From: Bradyrhizobium betae
GTDB lineage: Bacteria; Pseudomonadota; Alphaproteobacteria; Rhizobiales; Xanthobacteraceae
NCBI RefSeq assembly: GCF_008932115.1
Contig: NZ_CP044543.1
Coordinates: 6,764,501-6,828,500 of the forward strand
Reading direction: 5' to 3'
Length of the DNA: 64,000 nt
Shown: piece after piece, positions 38,358-46,311 of the stretch
Numbering within the stretch: position 1 is the stretch's first letter
Layout of the letters: every line of letters starts with the position of its first letter
The notes under the pieces: generated by a model
What the model was told of the DNA's origin: nothing
The model's input: only the letters and a program-made list of their open reading frames with translations
Database searches by the model: none
Translations under genes and position numbers: made by a program

Positions 38358-38855
38358 TCAGAGCCTCGTCAATATGACGGCGCTATGGATCTCGATATTG
38401 TCGAGTGACAGGCGTTCGCCAGTGGAGCAGTCGATAGCAATGCTTCCATCCCAAGCTAGGGAATGATTTCCGACGACTGGGTCGCTGTCGACATAGCCTA
38501 TGGTAGCCAGCCTCCCTGAGAGATCGGCCTTGAGTTGATCGTTTGATGGACCAAACCTGCCGATCTCAGCTTTGCGAAAGCCTTCTTCAGTCACAATAAC
38601 AGCTGCTGACCACCCCAATCGAAAGAGGGGATAAACCACATCGAGGAGGTCGATGCCTGCGGGGTATTCTGAAAGATCCGGCAGGTTGGTCGTGGGATCA
38701 ATTGTTATGCCCAAAACGGCGGCGACTTCCTCGTAAGATGTGCCGGTAACGGTTGCCAAGCTTGCGATCTCGCAATCCTTACAACCTGGCCGCTGAGGCA
38801 CATATTCGAGCTGCTTCATCTCGGGGTAATCCGCAGGAGGAGGAGTGGAGGACAT
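38358..38855 (-). CDS. C39/papain-like cysteine-protease-fold protein
   Basis: A 165-residue protein with RPGCKDCEIASLATVTG near the N-terminus, where the catalytic-type Cys precedes an Ala-rich helix as in peptidase C39 and related folds. VGNHSLAWDGSIAID would supply the His and Asp. This is the Cys...His...Asp order of bacteriocin-processing and toxin-like peptidases. The start at 38855 is chosen over 38939; MKQLEY at 38819 is another option. It is convergent with the ATPase gene, separated by 81 bases. Its relation to the defence operon is open: it could be an accessory protease or an unrelated cargo gene. Confidence 0.6.
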   Translation of the reverse strand: MSSTPPPADYPEMKQLEYVPQRPGCKDCEIASLATVTGTSYEEVAAVLGITIDPTTNLPDLSEYPAGIDLLDVVYPLFRLGWSAAVIVTEEGFRKAEIGRFGPSNDQLKADLSGRLATIGYVDSDPVVGNHSLAWDGSIAIDCSTGERLSLDNIEIHSAVILTRL

Positions 38856-38939
38856 CCGAGCTAGTCGGACCAATCGCTGGAATAATCTGGGTGTCCAACT
38901 GCCGTATTCTTGCTTGCGGCATTTAAGTTGACAACTCAA

Positions 38940-39576
38940 GGATCCCGGATTTTTCGCTCACGGAGGCAACATGTCGGTGCGCGACGAGCCGTCGGGCAGA
39001 TGCTGATGTAAGCCGACGGATCACCGCTCCTCCATACCAACTTCGCTATGCGGTTGGTATTTCTATGCTTCGTGGCCGAGATGACGATATTTCCGATCGA
39101 AGCTACGGTCGGAAGCTACGCTTTCTTGGATTGTGGTTCGACGCTAGCCGTTGGCGCATGCGCGATAAGGCGACTAGCTGCAGGCGCTGGTTACGTGAGC
39201 GGCGCGCTAAGCTCTCCAAGAACAACGACACGATCCATATTAGCGATCGCGCCACCCCGACAGATGCTCATGCTGCGATCATGCGGTATCTTGAAGACCG
39301 ACCGCTGCTCGCCCTTGCGAATATGAAGACTGGACGTTCGATCGTGGGACCAGAGTGAATGCCGGCCGCGGTTACAACCGCGAACAACTGCAAGGACGTC
39401 CCCGATATCGGTGGAAATCGACCGCCCCTCCACTGGATGCTCACGCCGCTATCGTCGCCGGGAATTCGTAGAAGCGGGACGTGGACGCGGGGTCGTCCGC
39501 CTGGAAGCTGATTTGGGAGTTCTTGGTGTCTAGGCTCAACTTGAGCAAGTCGAATCCCTGACGAGCCATTATTCGC
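38940..39576. other. Gap with one doubtful small reading frame
   Basis: About 640 bases. A plus-strand frame at 39065-39358 (97 codons; LRFLGLWFDASRWRMRDK, later DAHAAIMRYLEDRPLLAL) has plausible composition but no ribosome site or family match, and is not called as a gene. Nothing else is supported. Confidence 0.4.
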
Positions 39577-40077
39577 TCAGTCTAAGAACGAACTCGTATT
39601 CTTAGAAACGAACAACCTGGCATCGCGTATGTCATTGCTTCGACGCATGCACCAATGGGAAAACGAAAGTTGATGATTCGCTGCCTCCCAAATAGCCGAG
39701 ATAAGTTCGCTGGCGTAAATTTGAACGAGGCGTGCACGATCGTGGTCCGACTCAAATGGGACGCTCTCGAAGTTGCCGCCCGTCGAACTATCGCGAAAGT
39801 CGTTTAAGGTCTGAATGAGCTGAGGCTCGTTATTTAGCTCCAAATCCGCGAACATAGCGTCTATTCTCGCCTGGAGGCCGAGAATGCGAGCTGCCGGAGC
39901 TGCGGATGCTGGAGCGTCGGGGCCAATCCAATATTTCGTGGACGCCTCGGCCGCGGCGTCGAGAACAGTGCAGAGTCCTTCAATACGCTTAAGCCACAAG
40001 TCCCGACGATACTGCCAAGACCTCAGCAAAAAAGCGGAAAGAAAGCCGACTATCGCGCCTACGACTAGGTTCGTCAC
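39577..40077 (-). CDS. Membrane-anchored hypothetical protein (third gene of GHKL/STAS cassette)
   Basis: A 166-residue protein with one N-terminal membrane segment (NLVVGAIVGFLSAFLLRSW), followed by a soluble, mostly helical domain (YRRDLWLKRIEGLCTVLDAA; then LQARIDAMFADLELNN). The GTG start at 40077 overlaps the stop of the STAS-like gene as GTGA, so it is translationally coupled. The overall shape, a short N-terminal anchor and a cytosolic four-helix-like region, is common in membrane effector or sensor proteins of small operons. No family is recognised. Confidence 0.7.
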   Translation of the reverse strand: MTNLVVGAIVGFLSAFLLRSWQYRRDLWLKRIEGLCTVLDAAAEASTKYWIGPDAPASAAPAARILGLQARIDAMFADLELNNEPQLIQTLNDFRDSSTGGNFESVPFESDHDRARLVQIYASELISAIWEAANHQLSFSHWCMRRSNDIRDARLFVSKNTSSFLD

Positions 40078-40418
40078 CGAGCAACTTCTGAAAGCGTCGC
40101 TCTCGCGATGTAACCCCAAATCATTTTGGGGTACGTCTGCATGCGCGGAGTGAGTGCCTCGAAACGCAAAAGCGATTCCAGTTGTGACGGGCTGAAATCA
40201 TGATGACGGACGAGACCGCCGAATGCTTCTTCTAGGAACGACGACGGCAGTCCGGCAACGCCATCCAGATTGACAACCAGCTGCGCTCCACTTTTCAACT
40301 TGGGCGCGAGGTGATCTTCCCGGAACGCCTCGCCGGAATTCGGCCCATCGGACCTGAACCTGCCGCTGGGGAAGCGGCTGAAGTCCTTGGCAATGCTCAG
40401 GTATTGTGCGGACATCAT
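40074..40418 (-). CDS. STAS-like (DUF4325-type) protein
   Basis: A 114-residue protein. The core LVVNLDGVAGLPSSFLEEAF is the diagnostic pattern of STAS-like DUF4325 domains: a beta-strand, an Asp-Gly turn and a Ser-Ser-Phe-Leu-x-Glu-Ala helix start, which corresponds to the phosphorylated Ser region of anti-anti-sigma factors. An RFRSDGPNSGEAFREDHLAP segment comes before it. The start at 40418 has AGGAATTGATGAA upstream and lies 4 bases after the stop of the GHKL ATPase gene. The pair resembles a kinase/antagonist switch. Confidence 0.82.
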   Translation of the reverse strand: MMSAQYLSIAKDFSRFPSGRFRSDGPNSGEAFREDHLAPKLKSGAQLVVNLDGVAGLPSSFLEEAFGGLVRHHDFSPSQLESLLRFEALTPRMQTYPKMIWGYIARATLSEVAR

Positions 40419-40422
40419 TTCA

Positions 40423-41589
40423 TCAATTCCTGGCAACCCGCCAGATGATCAGGGTTCCGTCAATTGCGGTCGGCCGCGTATTATAGCGACCTTTTCGTCC
40501 CCTGTCTTTCCGGTATTCGCCGGCGCGGCTGCGGATGGTTAAGCGGCCGTTTGGAAAAGCATCTAGGGCATCCTCAAACGTCTTCAAGCCCCGCCCCCGA
40601 AATTCAAGGCCGGTAGAAGATCGGCCCACCTTCATGGCGGCAGCAATCGCCGCTCCGTCGGCGGTCATATCGGAAGGAGAGGGCATCCGACCGAGTAAGC
40701 GACCCATCAGTCGTTCCCATCCCGCGTGATGCTCCCAGGCGTTCGCGGGATCGGCCAAGGCCGCAGGGATGGAGATCCCCTTATCGTAGACAGTGATCAG
40801 CATTGAGCGATCGTCCACGAACCCGGTCATCCACCAACCTGGAAAATGCGGTTCGGGGAAATGTTGCCGTTCGGGATAGGCATGGTGCCGCGTGTTGGCC
40901 AACGCTTCGATCATTGCTTCATAGAGGCGAGGATCTCCAAAGACGGTATCGACTTCTAGCGATTTCAGGAGTTCATCGACTCGTTCACCATCAGCCTTGG
41001 TGCCTGATTCGAATCGAAGTACCTTCCACCCGACACCTTGGAGAATGGTCCCGTCGCTGTGATGGACGCCACACAGCGAAAGGAAGCCAATGGAGTCCAG
41101 CATCGCCCGCACATCGGGGCGCCAATTTTCGAAGTCGATGGCGTAAGGTCTCCAGCCTCCGCATTTCCGAAGCCGGTCGTATTCCGAGGCAACAATCAAC
41201 GCAACAGGCACGGAGATGCTGTCGATGCGGGTGAAATCCCAATATCTTGAGAACACTGGTACGCGCTTGAGATTGCGCCGGCGGCTGCGTCGATTGGAGG
41301 AAAAGCTTGAAGTCAATCCGATCCTTAAGTCTTGCAGAAACTTGGCGGTCTCTTCGAAGTTCTCTTCAAACGAAAGAATTGCCGGCACCGGCCTCGGTTC
41401 ATTCAGAACCCTAGTCAGCGAAAACTTTCCATCCCTGTAAACGTTGATCCAGCGCCCGCTTGTTCCGAATGCGGGCAGCTTGTGAGATCGTCGGATCGCT
41501 TGTTTAATACGTGAGACCCGATTTCGGTTTGCGGAAAGGCGAGCCCGCCGCTGCTGACGAAGCTTCTGCCGGAAATTCAATTTCTTCAT
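40423..41589 (-). CDS. GHKL-type ATP-binding protein of the STAS cassette
   Basis: A 388-residue protein whose C-terminal half is a histidine-kinase-like (GHKL) ATPase: N-box MIEALANTRHHAYP (Glu228, Asn232), G1 box TVYDKGISIP (Asp269), and G2 box EFRGRGLKTFEDALD (332-335). There is no H-box or receiver, so it is not a sensor kinase; it resembles anti-sigma-type serine kinases or ATP-driven switches. The N-terminus is very basic (MKKLNFRQKLRQQRRARLSA) and could bind nucleic acid. The middle contains CGVHHSDGTILQG. It is followed directly by the STAS-like gene. Confidence 0.8.
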   Translation of the reverse strand: MKKLNFRQKLRQQRRARLSANRNRVSRIKQAIRRSHKLPAFGTSGRWINVYRDGKFSLTRVLNEPRPVPAILSFEENFEETAKFLQDLRIGLTSSFSSNRRSRRRNLKRVPVFSRYWDFTRIDSISVPVALIVASEYDRLRKCGGWRPYAIDFENWRPDVRAMLDSIGFLSLCGVHHSDGTILQGVGWKVLRFESGTKADGERVDELLKSLEVDTVFGDPRLYEAMIEALANTRHHAYPERQHFPEPHFPGWWMTGFVDDRSMLITVYDKGISIPAALADPANAWEHHAGWERLMGRLLGRMPSPSDMTADGAAIAAAMKVGRSSTGLEFRGRGLKTFEDALDAFPNGRLTIRSRAGEYRKDRGRKGRYNTRPTAIDGTLIIWRVARN

Positions 41590-41664
41590 AGCAGTGCAAG
41601 GAGCCGCCGGATCATAAGCCAGCAGCCTTGGCACGAGCTTGGTCCGCGGTTCTCATTGCACCCA

Positions 41665-42306
41665 CTAATCCGCAGACGATCCAGATGCACCGAGAGGTGT
41701 CATTGGTCTCGGCTGCCACGGCCAACGTGAGCCGCAAATAGTTCCGATGACAAAGTAAGCGAACACAAGAAACATTGCCATGCTCCCTAGGACTAAACAG
41801 ATAACTGGGAGTCGGAATGTCTCTTTCGGGTCGTCGCGCTGCAGGCACTTTGCCGTAACCTTGTCCAATGCCTGCTGGCGCGATTGGCTGATGTTAGCTT
41901 GAGTAGAAATCGCTTCTCTCACTAGGGCCAATAGCTGATCGCTTTGAGCCGCACTGGTGCGTGCAGCCAACTCCGATTGGCTCGAAACTTGGTTCAAAGC
42001 CGAATTCATCTGCAGAAGTAGACGCCCTATGGAGGAGTCGAATACCGCCAGCTCGTTATTGTTCGCAGCTGCGGTAATAATTTCTCCCACGTGATCACAG
42101 ACCTTCTCTGGTCCGATCTCCAGGCCCGAGAGCGTAATGCCGCGCCCAGATGCCATGGAAGTAAGCGCCACGGGCAGCGCGATCAGGGCTAAATAGCCAA
42201 ATATGACCGCGGTCAAAATAGCTATCGCGAGCTTAATGCTGGCAACCGCCCGAACTTTTGACCACGCCGATGTCTTCGACGCTTCCGGTGAAGTCCCAAC
42301 GTTCAT
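41665..42306 (-). CDS. Two-transmembrane-segment protein upstream of the GHKL/STAS cassette
   Basis: A 213-residue membrane protein. The first membrane segment is near residues 27-49 (LAIAILTAVIFGYLALIALP). A long helical, probably coiled-coil region follows (LLLQMNSALNQVSSQSELAA and ALVREAISTQANISQSRQQA), and then a second membrane segment (LPVICLVLGSMAMFLVFAYF). The start at 42306 gives a 24-residue polar tail. Shape suggests a sensor or structural membrane protein with a large loop. It is on the same strand 75 bases upstream of the GHKL gene, so it may be part of the cassette. Confidence 0.68.
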   Translation of the reverse strand: MNVGTSPEASKTSAWSKVRAVASIKLAIAILTAVIFGYLALIALPVALTSMASGRGITLSGLEIGPEKVCDHVGEIITAAANNNELAVFDSSIGRLLLQMNSALNQVSSQSELAARTSAAQSDQLLALVREAISTQANISQSRQQALDKVTAKCLQRDDPKETFRLPVICLVLGSMAMFLVFAYFVIGTICGSRWPWQPRPMTPLGASGSSAD

Positions 42307-42499
42307 GATGCTTCCTTGGAAATGGGCACAACCAGCGGGCAATGACTCAATCAAATGTTGTGTCTCTAACAATGCCCCCAGTTTCTGTCCAGCCCGCGCG
42401 CAATCAAGTCCTGTGCTCAGTCATTATCGCGGCGGTCGAGATCCGGTCTGAACCCCGCACGCTCTTGAGCGGGGCCTGCTCACTCGCCCTTGCCGTCGA

Positions 42500-42718
42500 T
42501 CAGCTTTGGCTGCCGCGCTGCCTCTCGTGCGCCCACGTCTCCTCCATGGCCTGGCGCACGTCGTCGACCGTCGCGGCCGTGTAGAACATCGCGGTGGTTT
42601 TGATGTCGGTATGGCCGAGCAGCTCCTGCACCATGGGCAGATTATGGGTCTTGCGCAGCGTGCGCATGCCGGTGGTAAGGCGAAGGTGCGCGCGTTGAAA
42701 GTAGCCTTCGTCCAGGTG
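42500..42718 (-). pseudogene. Remnant of a tyrosine-recombinase gene
   Basis: The stretch NLPMVQELLGHTDIKTTAMF followed by YTAATVDDVRQAMEETWAHE is the C-terminal catalytic region of a XerC/IntI-like tyrosine recombinase. It preserves the LLGH...YT pattern with the nucleophile region. Upstream in the same frame the sequence turns to Arg/Pro-rich nonsense, so the N-terminal two thirds are lost. It marks an older integration event inside the island, at the border between the left (defence) and right (envelope) halves. Confidence 0.7.
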
Positions 42719-43281
42719 CGCTGCTTGTACGACCGAGGCCCTCACAGGTAATTGGATGCCGCTTCGCCTTTCAGGCGCCAATCGTCCCGGTGCGGCCGCT
42801 GCGCGAGTTGGGCTTGGCCTTGTTGGTGCAAACCGCCGCCGGGTGATGGCTCCCCGGCGCCGGAGGATGGGGCAGGGCTCTTTCTTCAGCAGGAGCACGC
42901 GCCAGGCGTCTACCTCGGGACGTACTCGACGAGCATCCGTGGAAGCTGGTTCAAGAGGGAAACCGTGGCGCATCCTCACCTTGCAGAAGAGGATATCCAC
43001 TCCTCCAAACCGGAGCGCCGAACATATTGAGCTCTCGACAATTTTGGATGGCGCGCTTGAGGATCGCGTGGTTAGCTACGGTGATAAACTACAAATCGCC
43101 AAGCCGAAACTCGCGTGTGTGTCCTGTACGAGTGGTGGAGTAGGGCGCCATCCAATCCAGCAATGGCGACCGACTACGCTCGCGATGGCGTCCTATTTAG
43201 GCCGGCATCCGAGCCAATCGCTTGTTATTCAAACTTCAGAAGAGCGAAAAGATATCACCGATTCAGAGGAGAGCTCTCGCG
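42719..43281. other. Gap around the recombinase remnant, no supported gene
   Basis: About 560 bases of mixed composition. Readings on both strands lack motifs, and no ribosome site was found. It probably holds the eroded N-terminal part of the recombinase gene and spacer to the SARP-like regulator. Confidence 0.4.
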
Positions 43282-44970
43282 CTAAAGTTGGTGGGCCGGC
43301 AGCGAATTGATGATAGACGTTCGATGGAGGCCAGCCGCGGGGTAAGCCTTGTCGCGCAGCTTGTCATATGAGAAGTCCGGCTCGGTTGCTTGCAGCTTGC
43401 GGACCATTTCGAAGGACCGTTCATGATCTCCCTTGTGCGCGTAAAGCGCAGACAAGTATCGGAGAGGGGGAGCAAAGGTTGGGGCGAGTGCATGGCTCGC
43501 TTCTGCAAGATGGATTGCTTGGTCCAGCTCACCCGACATCGTACCGGCAATGCAGCTCAAAGCATCGATCTGGTAGCGGAAGGGCGCCGCACCCGCGATG
43601 GTCCGCGCAAGCAGTGTGTGTTGAAAGCCGTCCTCAGGCTTTCCGAGATAGCTTTTTGCGATTCCCAAGCAGGCCCAGGCGATCGGGTTAGCATGGTTCA
43701 GTTGGATAGCTCGTTCGGCCAACTCGTAGGCTGCGACATACGCGCGCCGCATCATGCTTTGGACGTGTGCGCTCAGGCTGGCAACGTAGGAATTGTAGGG
43801 CTCCAACTCGAGCGCCCTGTACATGAAATCGAAAGCCTCGGCCTCAAGGGTCTGGCGGCAGCTGAACTGGCGCTCGGCTAGCATAAAGGTACGCAGATAG
43901 GCTCGCCAAGCGAGATAAATGCCGCGCGGCTCGGTCTCGAAGGCGGCAGCGAACATTCTGTCGGCGGTCTCGAAGTTGATCCTGCCCAGTCGAAAAAGGT
44001 GCAGGATGCCGGCATAGCAGAGATGGGGCGCTGAATTCGGGCCGCAATCCTCGACCTGGGCGAATTTGTCGACGGCAAAGTTGACGATGAGGTTGATCAT
44101 TCTCATCGTATTGGCATCGTTCAGGTCGAGCCCGCCGTTCATCTGCAGAGTTGACGACCATGCCAGCGTATTTTTCGGGTGCTGCAACAGTGCGACCCGG
44201 ACGATCTTGGTCGCATCGGATCCAAACACGTCTGAGCGCAGCGACAGCTCACTGGACGATCCACCATCGTTCGTCGGCGGCATGGACGCCGCGCCGGCCT
44301 CGCGCTGGTCTTGAATCGCCGCGACACCGAGCTCAGTAATCGTCTTGGCAATGGAATCGACCAGGCTGTCGGCCATGATCGCTATATCCGCCGGCCCGGT
44401 CTGACATCCGCGGGTCAATATGATCCGGTTCCGCGCGGGCTGGTCCGCCGCCGGCCCGATCTCGGCCGCGCGGACAGGTGTGGGCGATGCCGCGACACGG
44501 CCACGGAATCGCCCGCGCTCCTCCCGCAACCAATCCTCGAACTCCTCCTCCGCGATGTCGAAGCCTTCGAGCAGCTCCCCCGTCGGCTGCGATGTCGGGC
44601 CGGCACGGCTTGGAAAGCCGGAGCTCGCCATATCCCCCGCAACATCCGTCTTGAACGATTTCGGATCGAGCGAGATTACGAAGCTGTCGGCCAACAGCAT
44701 GGCTTGCGCATCGCCGAGTGCCCTGCGGATCTCGGTCAGGCTTTGGCGCAGGCTCGCCGCCCCCTGTTCTTTGCCGCGGCTCCCCCACAGTTTATCCTGA
44801 AGCCAGACTCGGGATCGCTTGTGCTCGGGTGCCAGCGTCAGCATCGCAACGAGAGCGCAAGCTTTACGTCCTTTCGGCGTGCAATCTTCTCCCGAGGCCT
44901 TTTGCATGCGAAATGGCCCAAGGAGCTTGATCAGCAGTTTTGGATCTGAGCTCACATCCACCGCCCACAA
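43282..44970 (-). CDS. SARP/BTAD-type transcriptional regulator with TPR-like repeats
   Basis: A 562-residue protein. The N-terminal winged-helix domain reads LLIKLLGPFRMQKASGED and KACALVAMLTLAPEHKRSR, with the BTAD-like LWGSRGKEQGAASLRQSLTE and IRRALGDAQAMLLADSF next. The central part is variable. The C-terminal half has TPR-like helical repeats (FDFMYRALELEPYNSYVASL; AYELAERAIQLNHANPIAWA). Such proteins regulate adjacent gene sets in rhizobia. It is divergent from the haloperoxidase gene across about 196 bases, and is the obvious candidate regulator of the 45-53 kb locus. The start codon is uncertain (TTG at 44970 or a nearby GTG). Confidence 0.85.
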   Translation of the reverse strand: MWAVDVSSDPKLLIKLLGPFRMQKASGEDCTPKGRKACALVAMLTLAPEHKRSRVWLQDKLWGSRGKEQGAASLRQSLTEIRRALGDAQAMLLADSFVISLDPKSFKTDVAGDMASSGFPSRAGPTSQPTGELLEGFDIAEEEFEDWLREERGRFRGRVAASPTPVRAAEIGPAADQPARNRIILTRGCQTGPADIAIMADSLVDSIAKTITELGVAAIQDQREAGAASMPPTNDGGSSSELSLRSDVFGSDATKIVRVALLQHPKNTLAWSSTLQMNGGLDLNDANTMRMINLIVNFAVDKFAQVEDCGPNSAPHLCYAGILHLFRLGRINFETADRMFAAAFETEPRGIYLAWRAYLRTFMLAERQFSCRQTLEAEAFDFMYRALELEPYNSYVASLSAHVQSMMRRAYVAAYELAERAIQLNHANPIAWACLGIAKSYLGKPEDGFQHTLLARTIAGAAPFRYQIDALSCIAGTMSGELDQAIHLAEASHALAPTFAPPLRYLSALYAHKGDHERSFEMVRKLQATEPDFSYDKLRDKAYPAAGLHRTSIINSLPAHQL

Positions 44971-45166
44971 TCATAAAATAACTAGGTCAAAAATCTTAAA
45001 ACCACTGATTGAGTAGTGAAGTCCCCAATACCATCGCTGTCAACGTGAATTATCCGTGAAACGCCGTCATTTCGACGGAGGGCTGCTTGACCGCACGAGC
45101 CTTCAAACCGACCATTCCGGGTAACCGAGCGGAGCAGGTTCGCCGGGCCAAGCGGGGAGGCGTCAG

Positions 45167-46294
45167 ATGGCATGGCTGAGCGGTGAGAGTGGAGAAAGTG
45201 GCGAGAGCGGCGAAAGTGGCGAAAGTGGTGAGAGCGGCGAAAGCGGCGAGGGCCGTCGGGCGCCGGCTCCATCGCGCGCACGCGCGTTAATCACGAGCCG
45301 GGAAGGCGTCGTCGGTTACTGGAACCCGCCGACGCACATCCCCGCGCAGTATGCAGCCGGGCCAGAGGCGCTTGATCGCTGGTCCCGCGATGTGCGCCAG
45401 CGCATCTTTGTGGGAGAATTGCTGTCGGGCCTCGTCTATGACGAAGGCGAGGCGTCGATCTCGCTCCAGTACCGCGGCCGCAGCGACGAGACGTTCACGC
45501 CGATCGTGCACATGATCCGTCCCGACGCCGCGGACTTCGCCAAGCAGGCAGCCTGGGTGTTCAACTACGCTGCGTTGCGGGTGGAGCGGAGCAGCGAGAT
45601 CTTGGCCGAGCTGCACGACATCACCAGCTTCCTGGGTTCGGTCGGTTACTTGAATCCCAGTCGCAGCCCTCGCACCGCGGAGCTGCTGGCGCTGGTCCTG
45701 CAGGTGACGACGACCATTGAAATGCGGATCAAGCATTCGCTGACCTGCCGGCGCCCCATCGAATATTCACCGCAGATCCAGCCGATGATTCAAACTCCGG
45801 GCCACGGCTCCCTTCCGAGCGGCCATGCTACGGAATCCTTTGCCACGGCCTTCGTCATCAATGCGCTCATTCGCAAGGCGAAGACGGGCAAGGACGACGT
45901 TGATACGGGCGATCCGCTGTTCGTGCAGTTCATGCGTCACGCCGAGCGCATCGCCATTAACCGCACGGTCGCCGGCCTGCACTTCCCGGTCGATAGCGTG
46001 GCCGGCATGGTGCTGGGCTGGGTTCTGGCAGAGTTCTTTATCGCGCGCTGCACTGGGAGCGCCCAGGTCACGATGCGCAAATTCGACGGACGGGGATTCG
46101 ACGACGATTTCCGCTACGAGGATGTGCTGACCATGTCCTACCGGCGGTCGGCCGAAGCCAACAACGCGGTCGAGCCGGGCGGGAGCGATCTTATCATCCA
46201 AGCCGCAAACAGAGCGTGCGCTGTTCCATGCTCGCCCATGCTGCAGCATCTCTGGACACAGGCGCTCGCCGAGTGCCGCCTGATCGTAGGCTGA
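45167..46294 (+). CDS. Vanadium haloperoxidase / PAP2-type phosphatase-fold protein
   Basis: A 375-residue protein with the three anchors of the acid phosphatase/vanadium haloperoxidase superfamily: KHSLTCRRP (Lys189, K-x6-R-P), LPSGHATES (P-S-G-H, His220) and NRTVAGLHFPVD (Arg266-x5-His272). No membrane segments are evident, which favours the soluble haloperoxidase branch over PAP2 lipid phosphatases. The N-terminus carries eight tandem Ser-Gly-Glu triplets from a 9-base repeat. The ATG has GGGGAGG upstream. It starts the locus divergent from the regulator, and its stop lies 17 bases before the subtilase start. Confidence 0.85.
   Translation: MAWLSGESGESGESGESGESGESGESGEGRRAPAPSRARALITSREGVVGYWNPPTHIPAQYAAGPEALDRWSRDVRQRIFVGELLSGLVYDEGEASISLQYRGRSDETFTPIVHMIRPDAADFAKQAAWVFNYAALRVERSSEILAELHDITSFLGSVGYLNPSRSPRTAELLALVLQVTTTIEMRIKHSLTCRRPIEYSPQIQPMIQTPGHGSLPSGHATESFATAFVINALIRKAKTGKDDVDTGDPLFVQFMRHAERIAINRTVAGLHFPVDSVAGMVLGWVLAEFFIARCTGSAQVTMRKFDGRGFDDDFRYEDVLTMSYRRSAEANNAVEPGGSDLIIQAANRACAVPCSPMLQHLWTQALAECRLIVG
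45179..45250 (+). repeat. Eight copies of a 9-bp (Ser-Gly-Glu) repeat
   Basis: Eight in-frame units of the form AG(C/T)-GG(C/T/A)-GA(G/A) encode Ser-Gly-Glu at residues 5-28 of the haloperoxidase-like protein. Units differ only at third positions. The 9-base length keeps the frame when copy number changes, so expansion would alter tail length rather than switch the gene off. Confidence 0.9.
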
Positions 46295-46311
46295 CACGAA
46301 AGGACAGGCGC

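Noticed and set aside
42756..43310. 184-codon plus-strand frame next to the recombinase remnant
   Set aside because: It is a shadow of the eroded recombinase region with no motif and no start signal.
45179..45250. Possible CRISPR-like repeat array
   Set aside because: The repeat is 9 bases, tandem with no spacers, and in frame inside a gene; it codes Ser-Gly-Glu.
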